This document shows positions 25,630 to 34,863 of a stretch of 64,000 nucleotides of DNA, in pieces. Each line of letters begins with the position of its first letter. Position 1 is the first letter of the stretch. The notes beneath the pieces are model-generated. The model did not search any database, had not been told where the DNA came from, and saw only the letters and a program-made list of their open reading frames with translations. Origin of the DNA: JBCCGR01 sp039029195 (GTDB taxonomy: Bacteria; Pseudomonadota; Alphaproteobacteria; Rhizobiales; Rhizobiaceae); assembly GCA_039029195.1 (NCBI GenBank), contig JBCCGR010000010.1, forward strand, positions 57,566 to 121,565. The letters run 5' to 3'. A program made the position numbers and the translations under genes.

Positions 25630-27189
25630 TCAGTTTCCGGCGGATGGTTCGGCAGCTGGAGTTCCATCGCCCCAGGCCGCTAGTGCATCCTCAAAGACTT
25701 TTCGTCCGGGCACGCCTTTTTCAAGCGTGATGAGCGCCCTACGTCCGGTGCGGTAACCAAGTGGAATATCAATCCATTCCTGGTTGCTCATCAGGCCGGT
25801 GTTGCGTGCCACGGCCTGCTCAAGATTATTGAGGGCAATCAAGAAATATCCGTCCGCAATTTTTGCCGGAACAGCGATCAGCGCTTCACCTCTTGCTTGC
25901 TCGCTCTCCTTGAAAACAAAACGTTGAACGTTCTCTATCGCGCCACCGGAGAAATCATCTGGAACCGTGAAGACCAGTTCAACAAGATGGCTTGCCGGGA
26001 GAGCGGCATCCGCGTTTTTCTTGATTTTGACGATCATAACGACCTGACGCTCGAGAATCTCCACACGCGCCTTGATAACCGGCTGCTTAGGTTGGCCCTC
26101 TTCAGGAGCCTCTTGCTCCAAAGTCCATACCACGGCGCCAGCATCAACGGTGTTTTTGCTAGCGTCAGCGCCTTCTTCGTAGAGAAACGCTTTTTGCGCA
26201 ACCACCGCGGCAGGCTGAGTATTCGCCTGAGAGTCATTCGCAGGTGGCTCGTTCGTTGCCGACGTTTCAGGTGTGTTGGCAGGTGGAGTGGCCGCATCCG
26301 AGCCGGAGGGCTCTGTGTCGCCGGAAATGCCCCCGCCGGCAACCGGCTGCAGCGCATCCTGATCGATTGGAGGCGTCGTCGTTTCTTCGTTCCCTGATTC
26401 TGTTAAACGCTGATTGAATTTCTCAGCATCTTCTTCTGGAGCGGAAGCATTTTCGGGCTCCGGATTTTCTTCCTCGGCGACCTTGATCGCTGCGGATGTT
26501 GGCTCCTCGCTGTCAGAAGTGCTGCCTGCGAACAGCGGAAGGATGGCGTCGCGATTGAGCCAAAGCGCAGTTCCTCCACCGGCAACAAACAAAAACACCA
26601 GCGCAATTGCTACGATGAGGCCTGTTCGGCTCGACTTTTGCACCCCATCCACGCGGCTCGGAATAGGCGGAGGAGATGGCATCGTCGCCTGAGGTGGTAG
26701 TGAACTCGTCGCTGCGGGATCCACCATCGGCTGAGATGGAATTTGCTGAGTACCACCAGGGCCTTGCGCTGAGGCAGTTGGCGCAGGTTGGGTCTGCGTT
26801 TGTGCGACGGAATGCGATGGAGCCGCAGGAGCAGTACCGCTCGGAGCTTCGGATACCGGTTCAGTGGCCACCGGCGCGGATGGCGCGGGTGTTGGAGATA
26901 CCGGAGCTGATGATGTCGGGGCCGGCTGAGATTGAGAAACCGGTTGCGGTTCTGCTTGCTGTGGTACACTCGCCGATCCGCCCGAGAACTCTTGCTCGAT
27001 ACGCGCGATGGCGTTTTCTAGATTGGCTTTCTCCGTCGCCAATGCCTCCGGTGAATGCGGCGGGTTCGCAGACTCCAACTGTCGCCCGATGGTCAATCGG
27101 GCCCGCTCGTAGAGTTTTTGCCTGAGCTCCGGTTTTGTTTCACCGAGTCCGTCAAGCGTTCGTTTCAGGACAGCGTAGTAATCCGCCAT
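25630..27189 (-). CDS. Single-pass membrane protein with a Pro/Ala/Ser-rich linker
   Basis: A 519-residue protein I do not recognise by name. Residues 1-70 are helical and charged (YYAVLKRTLDGLGETKPELR), 75-180 are a disordered stretch rich in Pro, Ala, Ser and Gln, and a membrane helix follows at about 191-209 (GLIVAIALVFLFVAGGG). After another acidic low-complexity stretch (about 215-330), the last 190 residues form a compact, mostly beta domain (QKAFLYEEGADASKNTVDAG onward). The shape is cytosolic N-terminus, one crossing and a folded periplasmic C-terminal domain. The gene precedes nothing obviously related; purA lies upstream on the same strand. Confidence 0.7.
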   Translation of the reverse strand: MADYYAVLKRTLDGLGETKPELRQKLYERARLTIGRQLESANPPHSPEALATEKANLENAIARIEQEFSGGSASVPQQAEPQPVSQSQPAPTSSAPVSPTPAPSAPVATEPVSEAPSGTAPAAPSHSVAQTQTQPAPTASAQGPGGTQQIPSQPMVDPAATSSLPPQATMPSPPPIPSRVDGVQKSSRTGLIVAIALVFLFVAGGGTALWLNRDAILPLFAGSTSDSEEPTSAAIKVAEEENPEPENASAPEEDAEKFNQRLTESGNEETTTPPIDQDALQPVAGGGISGDTEPSGSDAATPPANTPETSATNEPPANDSQANTQPAAVVAQKAFLYEEGADASKNTVDAGAVVWTLEQEAPEEGQPKQPVIKARVEILERQVVMIVKIKKNADAALPASHLVELVFTVPDDFSGGAIENVQRFVFKESEQARGEALIAVPAKIADGYFLIALNNLEQAVARNTGLMSNQEWIDIPLGYRTGRRALITLEKGVPGRKVFEDALAAWGDGTPAAEPSAGN

Positions 27190-27252
27190 GCTCTATCCGT
27201 CGCTGGATTAAATTCACCCCCGGCAAATCACCCGAAGCAGTTGATTGCAAAC

Positions 27253-28545
27253 TTAATCTTGAAATGGGTCGTGAACAAGTATCGTATCGTCTCGTTCTGG
27301 ACTAGTGGACAACATTGCCACCTGTGCACCAATCAGTTCCTCAACATGACGGACATATTTCACCGCCTGCGCCGGAAGATCATTCCAGGTACGCGCACCA
27401 GCCGTCGATTCTTTCCAGCCTTCCAAGGTTTCATAGATCGGCTCAACCCGTGCCTGCTGCCCTTGGCTGGCGGGAAGATGGCTGATCTCTTCACCGTCCA
27501 GCCGATAACCAATACACACCTTGATTTCATCAAGCCCGTCGAGCACATCGAGCTTAGTCAGGGCAATGCCGGAAATACCGTTTGCCGCCACCGACTGGCG
27601 CAGCAACGCCGCATCAAACCAGCCACAACGGCGACGACGCCCGGTGACGGTACCGAATTCGCGCCCGCGTTCACCCAGGAACTGGCCGATTTCATCATCC
27701 AATTCGGTGGGAAAAGGCCCCTCCCCAACGCGCGTGGTATAGGCTTTGGTAATTCCCAAAACGTAGTCAAGCCCACCGGGGCCCATGCCTGAACCAGCAG
27801 CAGCCTGTCCGGCCACAGTGTTTGACGAGGTCACAAACGGATAGGTGCCGTGGTCGATGTCGAGTAACGAACCCTGCGCGCCCTCAAAAAGGATGCGCAT
27901 GCCGGACTTGCGCTTGTTATCCAGCAATTTCCAGACCGTTTCTCGGAATGGCAAGATACGCTCAGAGACGCTGTTAAGTTCATCAAGAACAGTACTCGCT
28001 TCAATTTCGTTCCGATTTAGACCACGCAGCAGCGCATTGTGATGGGTGAGCAGCCTGTCCACCTTCGTGGGCAGCGTGTCAGGGTTTGCGAGATCCATCA
28101 GGCGGATAGCGCGGCGTCCGACCTTATCCTCATAGGCCGGACCAATGCCACGCCTGGTGGTCCCGATCTTCAGACCTGAATTTGAATCTTCACGAAGAGC
28201 ATCAAGATTGCGATGCAGCGACAAAATCAATGTCGCATTGTCCGCGATTCTCAGATTGTCCGGAGAAATCGACACACCCTGCTCTGCCAGGCGCTCGATC
28301 TCGGCAACCAGGGCATGCGGGTCAATGACCACGCCATTGCCGATAACACCCATTTTTCCTGGTCGCACCACTCCCGACGGCAACAGGCTCAGTTTGTAGC
28401 TGATTCCGTCAATGACAAGCGTGTGGCCAGCATTATGACCACCCTGAAACCGCACCACCAGATCTGCACGCTCAGACAACCAGTCGACAATCTTGCCTTT
28501 GCCTTCATCGCCCCATTGCGAACCGACAACCACAACATTTGCCAT
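27253..28545 (-). CDS. purA: Adenylosuccinate synthetase
   Basis: A 430-residue cytosolic enzyme that joins IMP and aspartate with GTP hydrolysis in AMP synthesis. The N-terminal VVVGSQWGDEGKGKIVDWL carries the GTP P-loop and catalytic Asp; GHNAGHTL holds the catalytic His; GTTRRGIGPAYEDKVGR binds IMP; and LDIDHGTYPFVTSSNT and TGRRRRCGWFD complete the active site. Its length is standard. It follows serA on the same strand after a terminator, so it is probably transcribed on its own. Confidence 0.98.
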   Translation of the reverse strand: MANVVVVGSQWGDEGKGKIVDWLSERADLVVRFQGGHNAGHTLVIDGISYKLSLLPSGVVRPGKMGVIGNGVVIDPHALVAEIERLAEQGVSISPDNLRIADNATLILSLHRNLDALREDSNSGLKIGTTRRGIGPAYEDKVGRRAIRLMDLANPDTLPTKVDRLLTHHNALLRGLNRNEIEASTVLDELNSVSERILPFRETVWKLLDNKRKSGMRILFEGAQGSLLDIDHGTYPFVTSSNTVAGQAAAGSGMGPGGLDYVLGITKAYTTRVGEGPFPTELDDEIGQFLGERGREFGTVTGRRRRCGWFDAALLRQSVAANGISGIALTKLDVLDGLDEIKVCIGYRLDGEEISHLPASQGQQARVEPIYETLEGWKESTAGARTWNDLPAQAVKYVRHVEELIGAQVAMLSTSPERDDTILVHDPFQD

Positions 28546-28567
28546 TCAACACTCCTGCACATGGAAA

Positions 28568-28586
28568 GCCCCGCTGAACGCGGGGC
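28568..28586 (-). terminator. Terminator between serA and purA
   Basis: GCCCCGC and GCGGGGC form a 7-bp GC stem with a 5-base loop, followed on the minus strand by TTTCC. It lies about 110 bases beyond the serA stop and just before purA. The T run is short. Confidence 0.6.
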
Positions 28587-28694
28587 GAAACGGGCGGCTG
28601 TGCTATAGAGCATTGCAAGAGGAAGGGAAAGGTGAACGACAACACTAAGGTCGTTTATGCCCCGCTAGATGAGACCCCACCGGCGACGTGCCTG

Positions 28695-30290
28695 CTATAA
28701 ATCAAACTCCAGAGCTTTCGCCTGGATAATTGCCGGATTTGAACGGACAACCTCCAACACATCATCTGGCAATGGTTCGTCCAGATATAACAGCGCGATA
28801 GCGTCACCTCCTGGCTCATTTCGACCCAGTTGGAAGTTGGCAATATTCACGGCGGCCTGACCGAACACGGTGCCTAATTGACCAATGATGCCAGGGACAT
28901 CTTTGTTTGTCGTATAGAGCATATAACGGCCAGCCTCGGCTTCCAAATTTATGCCTTTGATCTGAATAAATCGCGGTTTGCCATCTGAGAAGACAGTGCC
29001 AGCAATTGAGCGAACCTGGTTTTCCGTGGTTACTGTGATACGGATGTATCCATCAAAAACGCCAGATTTATCGCGCTTCACTTCGGTCAACTTAATCCCC
29101 CGTTCCCGAACCATAATGGGCGCAGAGACCATATTCACATCGGCCACTTGGGGACGAAGCAATCCCGCGAGCGCTGCGCTGGTCAGAGCTTCCCGGTTTA
29201 GGGATGCCACATGGCCATCGTAGAGAATTTCAATTGACGATATGGGAGATTCGGTCACCTGACCGCAAAATGACCCTAGAACGTCGGCAAGCTTTACGAA
29301 CGGCGTCAGCAGCGGAGCTTCCTCGGCGGTAATTGAGGGCATGTTCAATGCATTGCTCACCGCACCGTTGACCAGGTAGTCGGCCATTTGCTCCGCAACC
29401 TGAAGCGCCACATTCTCTTGCGCCTCGGTTGTTGATGCCCCCAGATGCGGTGTGCAAACAACGTTTGGTAGCCCAAACAACGGACTCTCTTTTGCTGGCT
29501 CAACCTCAAAAACATCAAATGCCGCACCTGCCACTTTGCCGTCGGTGATCGCGGCGGCAAGATCTGCCTCAACAACCAGACCGCCACGGGCGCAGTTGAT
29601 GATGCGCACACCATCTTTCATCTTCGAGATCGCTTCTGCGTCAATAATTCCACGAGTTTTGTCGGTCAAAGGCGTGTGGAGCGAAATGAAGTCGGCCTTG
29701 GTAAGCATTTGATCGAGATCAAGTTTTTCGACACCAAGTTCTGCGGCCCGTTCTGTAGAAAGAAAGGGATCGAATGCTGCCACCTTCATCTTCAGCCCCA
29801 GTGCCCGATCAGCGACGATCGAGCCGATATTCCCGCAACCGATCAGTCCAAGTGTCTTACCGGTGACTTCGACACCAAGAAATTTAGACTTCTCCCACTT
29901 CCCCGCCTGGGTAGAAGCATCCGCTGATGGCAACTGTCTTGCCAAAGCCATCATCAGGGAAATCGCGTGTTCAGCCGTTGTGATGGAATTGCCAAACGGC
30001 GTGTTCATCACGATTATGCCCTTACGGGACGCGGCCGGAATATCAACATTGTCGACACCGATGCCAGCGCGGCCAATCACCTTCAGGTTTTGCGCAGCGG
30101 TGATGATCTTTTCAGTCGCTTTGGTTGCCGAACGAATAGCCAGTCCGTCATATTTTGCGATGATGGAATGAAGCAGATCCTTGTCCTTGCCGACCTCAGG
30201 TTTGAAGTCTACTTCGACGCCCCGATCTTCGAAGATCTGAACCGCGGTAGGAGATAGTGAATCCGAAACCAGCACACGAGGTTTGGTCAT
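28695..30290 (-). CDS. serA: D-3-phosphoglycerate dehydrogenase
   Basis: A 531-residue enzyme, the long (type 1) form, catalysing the first step of serine synthesis from 3-phosphoglycerate. The NAD-binding fold has GLIGCGNIGSIVADRALGLK near residue 150; the catalytic Arg is in NCARGGLV, the Glu in EVEPAKE and the His in CTPHLGAST. Residues 320-450 form the intervening ASB domain, and the last 75 are an ACT domain (VPGIIGQLGTVFGQAAVNIA) for possible serine feedback. It follows serC after 114 bases and is likely cotranscribed with it. Confidence 0.97.
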   Translation of the reverse strand: MTKPRVLVSDSLSPTAVQIFEDRGVEVDFKPEVGKDKDLLHSIIAKYDGLAIRSATKATEKIITAAQNLKVIGRAGIGVDNVDIPAASRKGIIVMNTPFGNSITTAEHAISLMMALARQLPSADASTQAGKWEKSKFLGVEVTGKTLGLIGCGNIGSIVADRALGLKMKVAAFDPFLSTERAAELGVEKLDLDQMLTKADFISLHTPLTDKTRGIIDAEAISKMKDGVRIINCARGGLVVEADLAAAITDGKVAGAAFDVFEVEPAKESPLFGLPNVVCTPHLGASTTEAQENVALQVAEQMADYLVNGAVSNALNMPSITAEEAPLLTPFVKLADVLGSFCGQVTESPISSIEILYDGHVASLNREALTSAALAGLLRPQVADVNMVSAPIMVRERGIKLTEVKRDKSGVFDGYIRITVTTENQVRSIAGTVFSDGKPRFIQIKGINLEAEAGRYMLYTTNKDVPGIIGQLGTVFGQAAVNIANFQLGRNEPGGDAIALLYLDEPLPDDVLEVVRSNPAIIQAKALEFDL

Positions 30291-30404
30291 TTCATACTTC
30301 CTTGTCTGGATTTCTGTCTGATCAAATTCGGGTTTGCGATCCCGATTGAATTAGACAGTCCAACCGCCAATTCGGCGGCATTTTCTGTTGGTTGGTTGAA
30401 TTTG

Positions 30405-31571
30405 TCAGGATTGGTCAGAAAGCGTCTCGGCGAACGCCCAATCAAGCCACGGCAATAGTGCTTCGACATCCGACAATTGAATTGTGGCACCGGTCCAGAT
30501 GCGCAAGCCGGGAGGAGCGTCACGATAGGCACCGATGTCAAAAGCGACATCTTCTTTGTCGAGCTTGCCCGCCAGACTTTTGGCAAACGATGCTTGATCT
30601 GCAAAATTCAGTGCGGTTACCCGTGCATCCATAATCTTCAGGCACACCGATGTATTTGACCGGGTGGATGGATCTTCGGCTAGAAATTCAACCCAATCGG
30701 TTCGTTGCACCCAATTGGTGATGGCTTCAAGATTGGCATTCGCACGGCCGATCAGTGCGTCCAAACCGCCGATGGACGCTGCCCAGTTCAACGCATCCAG
30801 ATAATCTTCAACACACAACATCGAAGGTGTGTTGATCGTTGCTCCAGAGAAAATTCCCTCAATGAGCTTGCCACCTTTGGTCAGCCGGAAAATTTTTGGC
30901 AATGGCCATGGCGGCGTATAGTTTTCCAATCGTTCGACCGCACGGGGCGAGAGGATCAGCATGCCGTGGGCAGCTTCACCGCCTAAGACCTTTTGCCATG
31001 AGTATGTGGTCACATCCAGTTTTTGCCAAGGCAGTTCCTGTGCGAATGCGGCAGATGTCGCATCACAAATTGTAAGGCCGAGACGGTCATCTGGGATAAA
31101 GTCACCATCCGGCACACGCACACCAGAGGTCGTGCCGTTCCACGTAAACACCACATCATTGTTGAAATTGACTGCGCTCAAGTCGGGTAGTTTACCGTAG
31201 TCGGTTTCATGCAGACACGCATTTTCCAGTTTGAGCTGCTTGACGACATCGGAAATCCATCCGGCCCCGAAACTTTCCCAGGCGAGGAGGTCGACCCCAC
31301 GATTTCCCAACAACGACCAAAGCGCCATTTCCACGGCCCCGGTGTCGGAGGCAGGAACTATGCCTACCCGATAGTCTTCCGGCACACCAAGAATGGTACG
31401 GGTCAGCTCGATAGCATGATTGAGTTTTTCTTTGCCGATCGCTGCGCGATGGGAGCGCCCGAGCGCTGCGTCTTCCAAGTATTTGAGGTTCCATCCCGGT
31501 CGCTTTGAGCAAGGTCCCGATGAAAAACGCGGGTTTGCCGGACGCAAGTCCGGCTTGGTATTCTCTGTCAT
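30405..31571 (-). CDS. serC: Phosphoserine aminotransferase
   Basis: A 388-residue class V PLP aminotransferase of the long alphaproteobacterial form, which converts 3-phosphohydroxypyruvate to phosphoserine. The N-terminus NPRFSSGPCSKRPGW is characteristic, the cofactor-binding region is VFTWNGTTSGVRVP with CDATSAAFA, and the PLP lysine is in YSWQKVLGGEAAHGML near residue 195. A structured leader (serC motif) precedes it. serA follows, so the first two serine-pathway steps form an operon. Confidence 0.95.
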   Translation of the reverse strand: MTENTKPDLRPANPRFSSGPCSKRPGWNLKYLEDAALGRSHRAAIGKEKLNHAIELTRTILGVPEDYRVGIVPASDTGAVEMALWSLLGNRGVDLLAWESFGAGWISDVVKQLKLENACLHETDYGKLPDLSAVNFNNDVVFTWNGTTSGVRVPDGDFIPDDRLGLTICDATSAAFAQELPWQKLDVTTYSWQKVLGGEAAHGMLILSPRAVERLENYTPPWPLPKIFRLTKGGKLIEGIFSGATINTPSMLCVEDYLDALNWAASIGGLDALIGRANANLEAITNWVQRTDWVEFLAEDPSTRSNTSVCLKIMDARVTALNFADQASFAKSLAGKLDKEDVAFDIGAYRDAPPGLRIWTGATIQLSDVEALLPWLDWAFAETLSDQS

Positions 31572-31572
31572 G

Positions 31573-31625
31573 ATCTACCCTTACAGATAGTTTGCCTCTC
31601 GTTGGGGAGAGGTGTCCCACTAACC
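31573..31625 (-). promoter_or_regulatory. serC leader RNA motif (candidate)
   Basis: Two hairpins fill the serC leader on the minus strand: CCTCTC/GAGAGG with a six-base loop (31595-31612), then CTATC/GGTAG (31575-31590), which contains part of the ribosome site AAGGG. The start codon follows 3 bases later. Layout and position fit the serC motif described in alphaproteobacteria, whose ligand is unknown. The identification rests on memory of that motif, not on a covariance-model search. Confidence 0.6.
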
Positions 31626-31733
31626 GGGTTAAGCTTAATTCATGACAGGATCAAGATATGATTTGTCGCATTCCGACAATTTTGAAACGTGTGGCAAACA
31701 GCTGATTAACAGCACTGCTTCGACCTCTAGATG

Positions 31734-31761
31734 AAAAAATCGCCGACGCATCGGCCGGCGA
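31734..31761 (-). terminator. Terminator of the outer-membrane protein gene
   Basis: On the minus strand TCGCCG and CGGCGA form a stem that is followed by TTTTTT, about 27 bases after the stop of the beta-barrel gene. Confidence 0.7.
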
Positions 31762-31787
31762 AAATAATATTGAATATTGGATTTTAC

Positions 31788-32669
31788 CTACCAGATCGCA
31801 TAACGCATTCCGAGCTTCACCTGATGGATGTTCAGCGCACCCGTTGAAAACTGTGAAGTAAGACCAGCATTTGTAGCGCGAGTGGGATCCGTGAATGCAC
31901 CGCCGTTAATTCGAGTCCAACGATAACCTGCGTCAAAGGTCAGCTTGTCGTTGACTTGAACAGAGAGCCCGGCAGCCAACGCATAGGTAAGCCGCCACTC
32001 GCCATCAGCATCATAGGATTGATTGGAGAAACTTGTTGGTCCCCGCCCATTCGATCGGCAGTCTCGGCCATTCGTGCCGATACAAGACGTATCGACCGTC
32101 AAACGAGTCCAGTCCACATAAGAGGTTCCGATTCCGCCACCAATATATGGAGACAAACCAAAAAACCGGGGCGCATCAATGTAGCCGTTTAGCATAACTG
32201 TAGTTGCGGCAATCTCAGTGAAACCGCCATTATAACATGTGCCCGTGACCGGAATGTCCGGGGTGAGAGCATCGTTATCATTATCCCACACGCCACAATC
32301 GGTGACCACACGCTCACCCGCCTGCAAGTTGAAAAACCGTTCGGCTGTCACGTCAGCCCGGAAGTAGTTGTTGAAAGCGTATCCTGCACCAACACCAACA
32401 GAGGCCGCAAAACCAAAATTGGGGTCCCGAGGCCAATCCGGCACGGTGAGCGAAGTGTTCAGCTCATTGTGCGTTACGGCCAGATCACCGCGAAGATACC
32501 ATCCGGTACCAAATTCAACGAGCGTTTGCTTCGGAGGCTGATATTCAACCACCTCTTCCATGACCGGAGCTTCGTCGAGATCAGCTGCCCAGCTTTCACT
32601 GTTTGCTGTAAGGGTGGTGGCCATTGACCCGGTGGCCAGCACTAACGACAATTTTTTAAGCATATTCAT
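31788..32669 (-). CDS. Outer-membrane beta-barrel protein (paralogue 1)
   Basis: A 293-residue outer-membrane protein of the small eight-strand porin type common in rhizobia. A signal peptide (MNMLKKLSLVLATGSMATTL, cut near AWA) is followed by the linker EYQPPKQTL, the first strand WYLRGDLAVTHNE, alternating hydrophobic strands and the C-terminal KLGMRYAIW ending in Trp, as needed for the BAM machinery. The cysteines near CIGTNGRDC may form a loop disulfide. The ATG at 32669 is preferred over an upstream GTG because AAGGA lies 8 bases before it. It is a paralogue of the next gene (WYLRGD, GYRW, final RYxIW). Confidence 0.85.
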   Translation of the reverse strand: MNMLKKLSLVLATGSMATTLTANSESWAADLDEAPVMEEVVEYQPPKQTLVEFGTGWYLRGDLAVTHNELNTSLTVPDWPRDPNFGFAASVGVGAGYAFNNYFRADVTAERFFNLQAGERVVTDCGVWDNDNDALTPDIPVTGTCYNGGFTEIAATTVMLNGYIDAPRFFGLSPYIGGGIGTSYVDWTRLTVDTSCIGTNGRDCRSNGRGPTSFSNQSYDADGEWRLTYALAAGLSVQVNDKLTFDAGYRWTRINGGAFTDPTRATNAGLTSQFSTGALNIHQVKLGMRYAIW

Positions 32670-32769
32670 CGTGTTTTCCTTCACAGACTGAGACTAAACT
32701 CAAACCGTTTTGTCTGTGTGCACGTCAGATTAACTGCAAGCTCATAGCCCCGGTACCGGGTCGCCGCGT

Positions 32770-33639
32770 TTACCAAATCTGGTAACGCAGTCCGACGCGA
32801 ACTGAGTGGACTGTAAGGTCGTCGTGATCGACATTCACGCCACCACCACCAAGGTTGGAGATGATCGTACCTGAGGCAATGCTCTGATACCGGTATCCGG
32901 CATCGAGCTTCAGATTGTGGCTCAACTCGTAAGAGATGCCTGCCATCAGCGCATAGCTGAAACGCCAGGAAGATTCAGTTGACTCCGTCCGGGAGGTTAC
33001 GTTTGTGAGGGTCTGACCCGGAGCGGGATCGTAGTACCAATCCTGTCCTGGATTGCCGCAGCGATCAGTATCGGTGTTCAGCGTACATGTGGTGTCCGTA
33101 CGCCAGTTATCGAATGAAACGTAAGCGGCACCTACACCTGCACCGACATAAGGCGTAAAGTGTTTGAAGTGACCAATGTCGATGTAGCCATTCAGCATGG
33201 CGGACCAGGCTGAGAATTCAGCACGCTCAGAAGAGACACAGGAACCGATCAGGGAGTTTCCCCCCACATCGAATGCACAGTTTCCAGCAGTTGAACCGGA
33301 GAAATCTGACCAGAAGCGATCGACCGTTATGTCTGCACGAAATGTGTCGGTGAACTGATATCCAACGCCAACCCCAACATTGTATCCCTTGTCGATGGAT
33401 GCGCTGGTGAAGGAGTTGCCGCCATAATTGATATCAAAATCATCCACCCAATCGTAGCTGATATCGCCACGCAGATACCAACCGCCGGTTTTGGTCACAA
33501 CTTCAGGCGGTTGCTCAATTATTGGTGGTTGCTCGATAACCGGTGGCTCCGGCAAAATGTCAGCTGCATTGGCCGATAATGATGTTGTAGTAGCCAGTGC
33601 AAGAGCACCAATCCAAGACAGTTTGTTATGGCTGCCCAT
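32770..33639 (-). CDS. Outer-membrane beta-barrel protein (paralogue 2)
   Basis: A 289-residue paralogue of the neighbouring barrel. The signal peptide ends at LSANA. A proline-rich linker then repeats the unit PPVIEQ/PPIIEQ before the first strand GWYLRGDISYDWVDD. Strands alternate to the last, SVRVGLRYQIW. Four cysteines fall in extracellular-loop positions (NCAFDV, GSCVSS, DTTCTLN, DRCGN). GGAAGGA supports the start. A perfect CtrA box lies 79 bases upstream, so it is probably cell-cycle controlled. Confidence 0.86.
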   Translation of the reverse strand: MGSHNKLSWIGALALATTTSLSANAADILPEPPVIEQPPIIEQPPEVVTKTGGWYLRGDISYDWVDDFDINYGGNSFTSASIDKGYNVGVGVGYQFTDTFRADITVDRFWSDFSGSTAGNCAFDVGGNSLIGSCVSSERAEFSAWSAMLNGYIDIGHFKHFTPYVGAGVGAAYVSFDNWRTDTTCTLNTDTDRCGNPGQDWYYDPAPGQTLTNVTSRTESTESSWRFSYALMAGISYELSHNLKLDAGYRYQSIASGTIISNLGGGGVNVDHDDLTVHSVRVGLRYQIW

Positions 33640-33717
33640 TACGACGTCCTTCCTTACTCACCCAAACTTCAAACGCTTTGGGAGCGTTCATCTCGAACGC
33701 ATACTGATCGGAATTGG

Positions 33718-33733
33718 TTAAGGCGCACTTAAC
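33718..33733 (-). promoter_or_regulatory. Perfect CtrA box upstream of the outer-membrane protein gene
   Basis: TTAA-GGCGCAC-TTAAC fits the full CtrA consensus and, since GTTAAG/CTTAAC is palindromic, fits it on both strands. It is 79 bases before the ATG at 33639, a position suited to direct control. Confidence 0.7.
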
Positions 33734-33858
33734 CGTGTTTATTTACCTCGTTTCTTAACCCTAACGGTTTGTTGCAGACAGATAGCGGCCGTTTATCCAT
33801 CTGAATTGGCTTGGTTTTTAAGTTGGTGGGGGATGCGGACGATATTCGATTGTCTGGT

Positions 33859-34737
33859 TCAGGAGAATAGAGCCCGGAAATGATCAGCCAACACTTTTAT
33901 TGGCGATGCCGGATTTTCACAAAGCTTCATTCCAAGAATGTAGGTTCCCAGTGGTGGTAAACCGTGTTCGGGACCAAGCTCGACAACGCGATCATCGCAA
34001 GAGGATATTGGAAGTGGCGCAATTGCCAGATCCGCAAGAATACCCGCCTTTTGCCCGGAGATCGCAGCGCTCTTGAAGTTGATGCGATATTCCCGCCCTT
34101 GCTCCTCAAGCCCGGCAAGCGCTGTTTCGCGCCAGATACAACCTTCTTCCCAAACTGAAACCGGAATCGGTGTCTGATCTGCAGCAACACCGCCCTTCAG
34201 TCCTGCCCAAACCAACGGTTCATTGAACAGGGTTTCAATTCCTCGGCTGGCAGATTCTTCTTGTCCACAAGTCACGAGGACTAGATCCAGTTGACGCCGG
34301 TCCAGCAATGTGTGCAAGGCCTGCGAGTTTTCAACGGTTACATCAACAACGATGCCTGGATAAGAATCTCTGAAGCGACAAAGAGCGCTGGGCAGGAACT
34401 GCTCAGCAGCATGATCGAGCGCACCCATCCGCACTGTGCCAGTCATGTCCGGCGCTATGAAGTTAGCGAGAATTTCCCGGTTGAGCGCCAACACCCGGCG
34501 GGCATGGCTGAGCAACAGTTCGCCGTCGGTGGTCAGAGTGACTGATCTTGCATTGCGAGTGAACACGGGCCTTCCGACAATCTGCTCAATTCGTTTCACC
34601 TGCATTGAGACGGCTGAAGGAGTGCGAAATACGGCCTCAGCAGCGGCGGAAAAATTCCCTGTCTCGGAAATTGCGACAAGGGTTCGCATCAGATCGAGAT
34701 CGAGCAACGGTAGCTGAGGTTTGGTGGCGACGTTCAT
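33859..34737 (-). CDS. LysR-family transcriptional regulator
   Basis: A 292-residue regulator with the LysR N-terminal winged helix: LLDLDLMRTLVAISETGNFS, then AAAEAVFRTPSAVSMQVKRI and EQIVGRPVFTRNARSVTLT. The C-terminal half is the periplasmic-binding-like effector domain (GTVRMGALDHAAEQFLPSAL...). The effector is unknown. It is divergent from a DUF1127 gene, a frequent pairing in rhizobia, and an inverted repeat in the shared region may be its operator. Confidence 0.92.
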   Translation of the reverse strand: MNVATKPQLPLLDLDLMRTLVAISETGNFSAAAEAVFRTPSAVSMQVKRIEQIVGRPVFTRNARSVTLTTDGELLLSHARRVLALNREILANFIAPDMTGTVRMGALDHAAEQFLPSALCRFRDSYPGIVVDVTVENSQALHTLLDRRQLDLVLVTCGQEESASRGIETLFNEPLVWAGLKGGVAADQTPIPVSVWEEGCIWRETALAGLEEQGREYRINFKSAAISGQKAGILADLAIAPLPISSCDDRVVELGPEHGLPPLGTYILGMKLCENPASPIKVLADHFRALFS

Positions 34738-34770
34738 TCAGAATCAATTTATCAATTTTCCTGACAGTAT

Positions 34771-34798
34771 ACATCAAATCTATTCGTTTGATTGATGT
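34771..34798. promoter_or_regulatory. Inverted repeat between LysR and DUF1127 genes
   Basis: ATCAAA (34773-34778) and TTTGAT (34787-34792) form perfect arms with 8 bases between; ACATCA (34771) and TGATGT (34793) give an overlapping pair. It contains the T-N11-A form of LysR operators and lies 34 bases from the LysR start. Confidence 0.5.
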
Positions 34799-34863
34799 CA
34801 ATATCTCCCAGAGAGTCGTCCAACACAACGGAGCGATCATCATTCATAACACGGAGTATTGAG

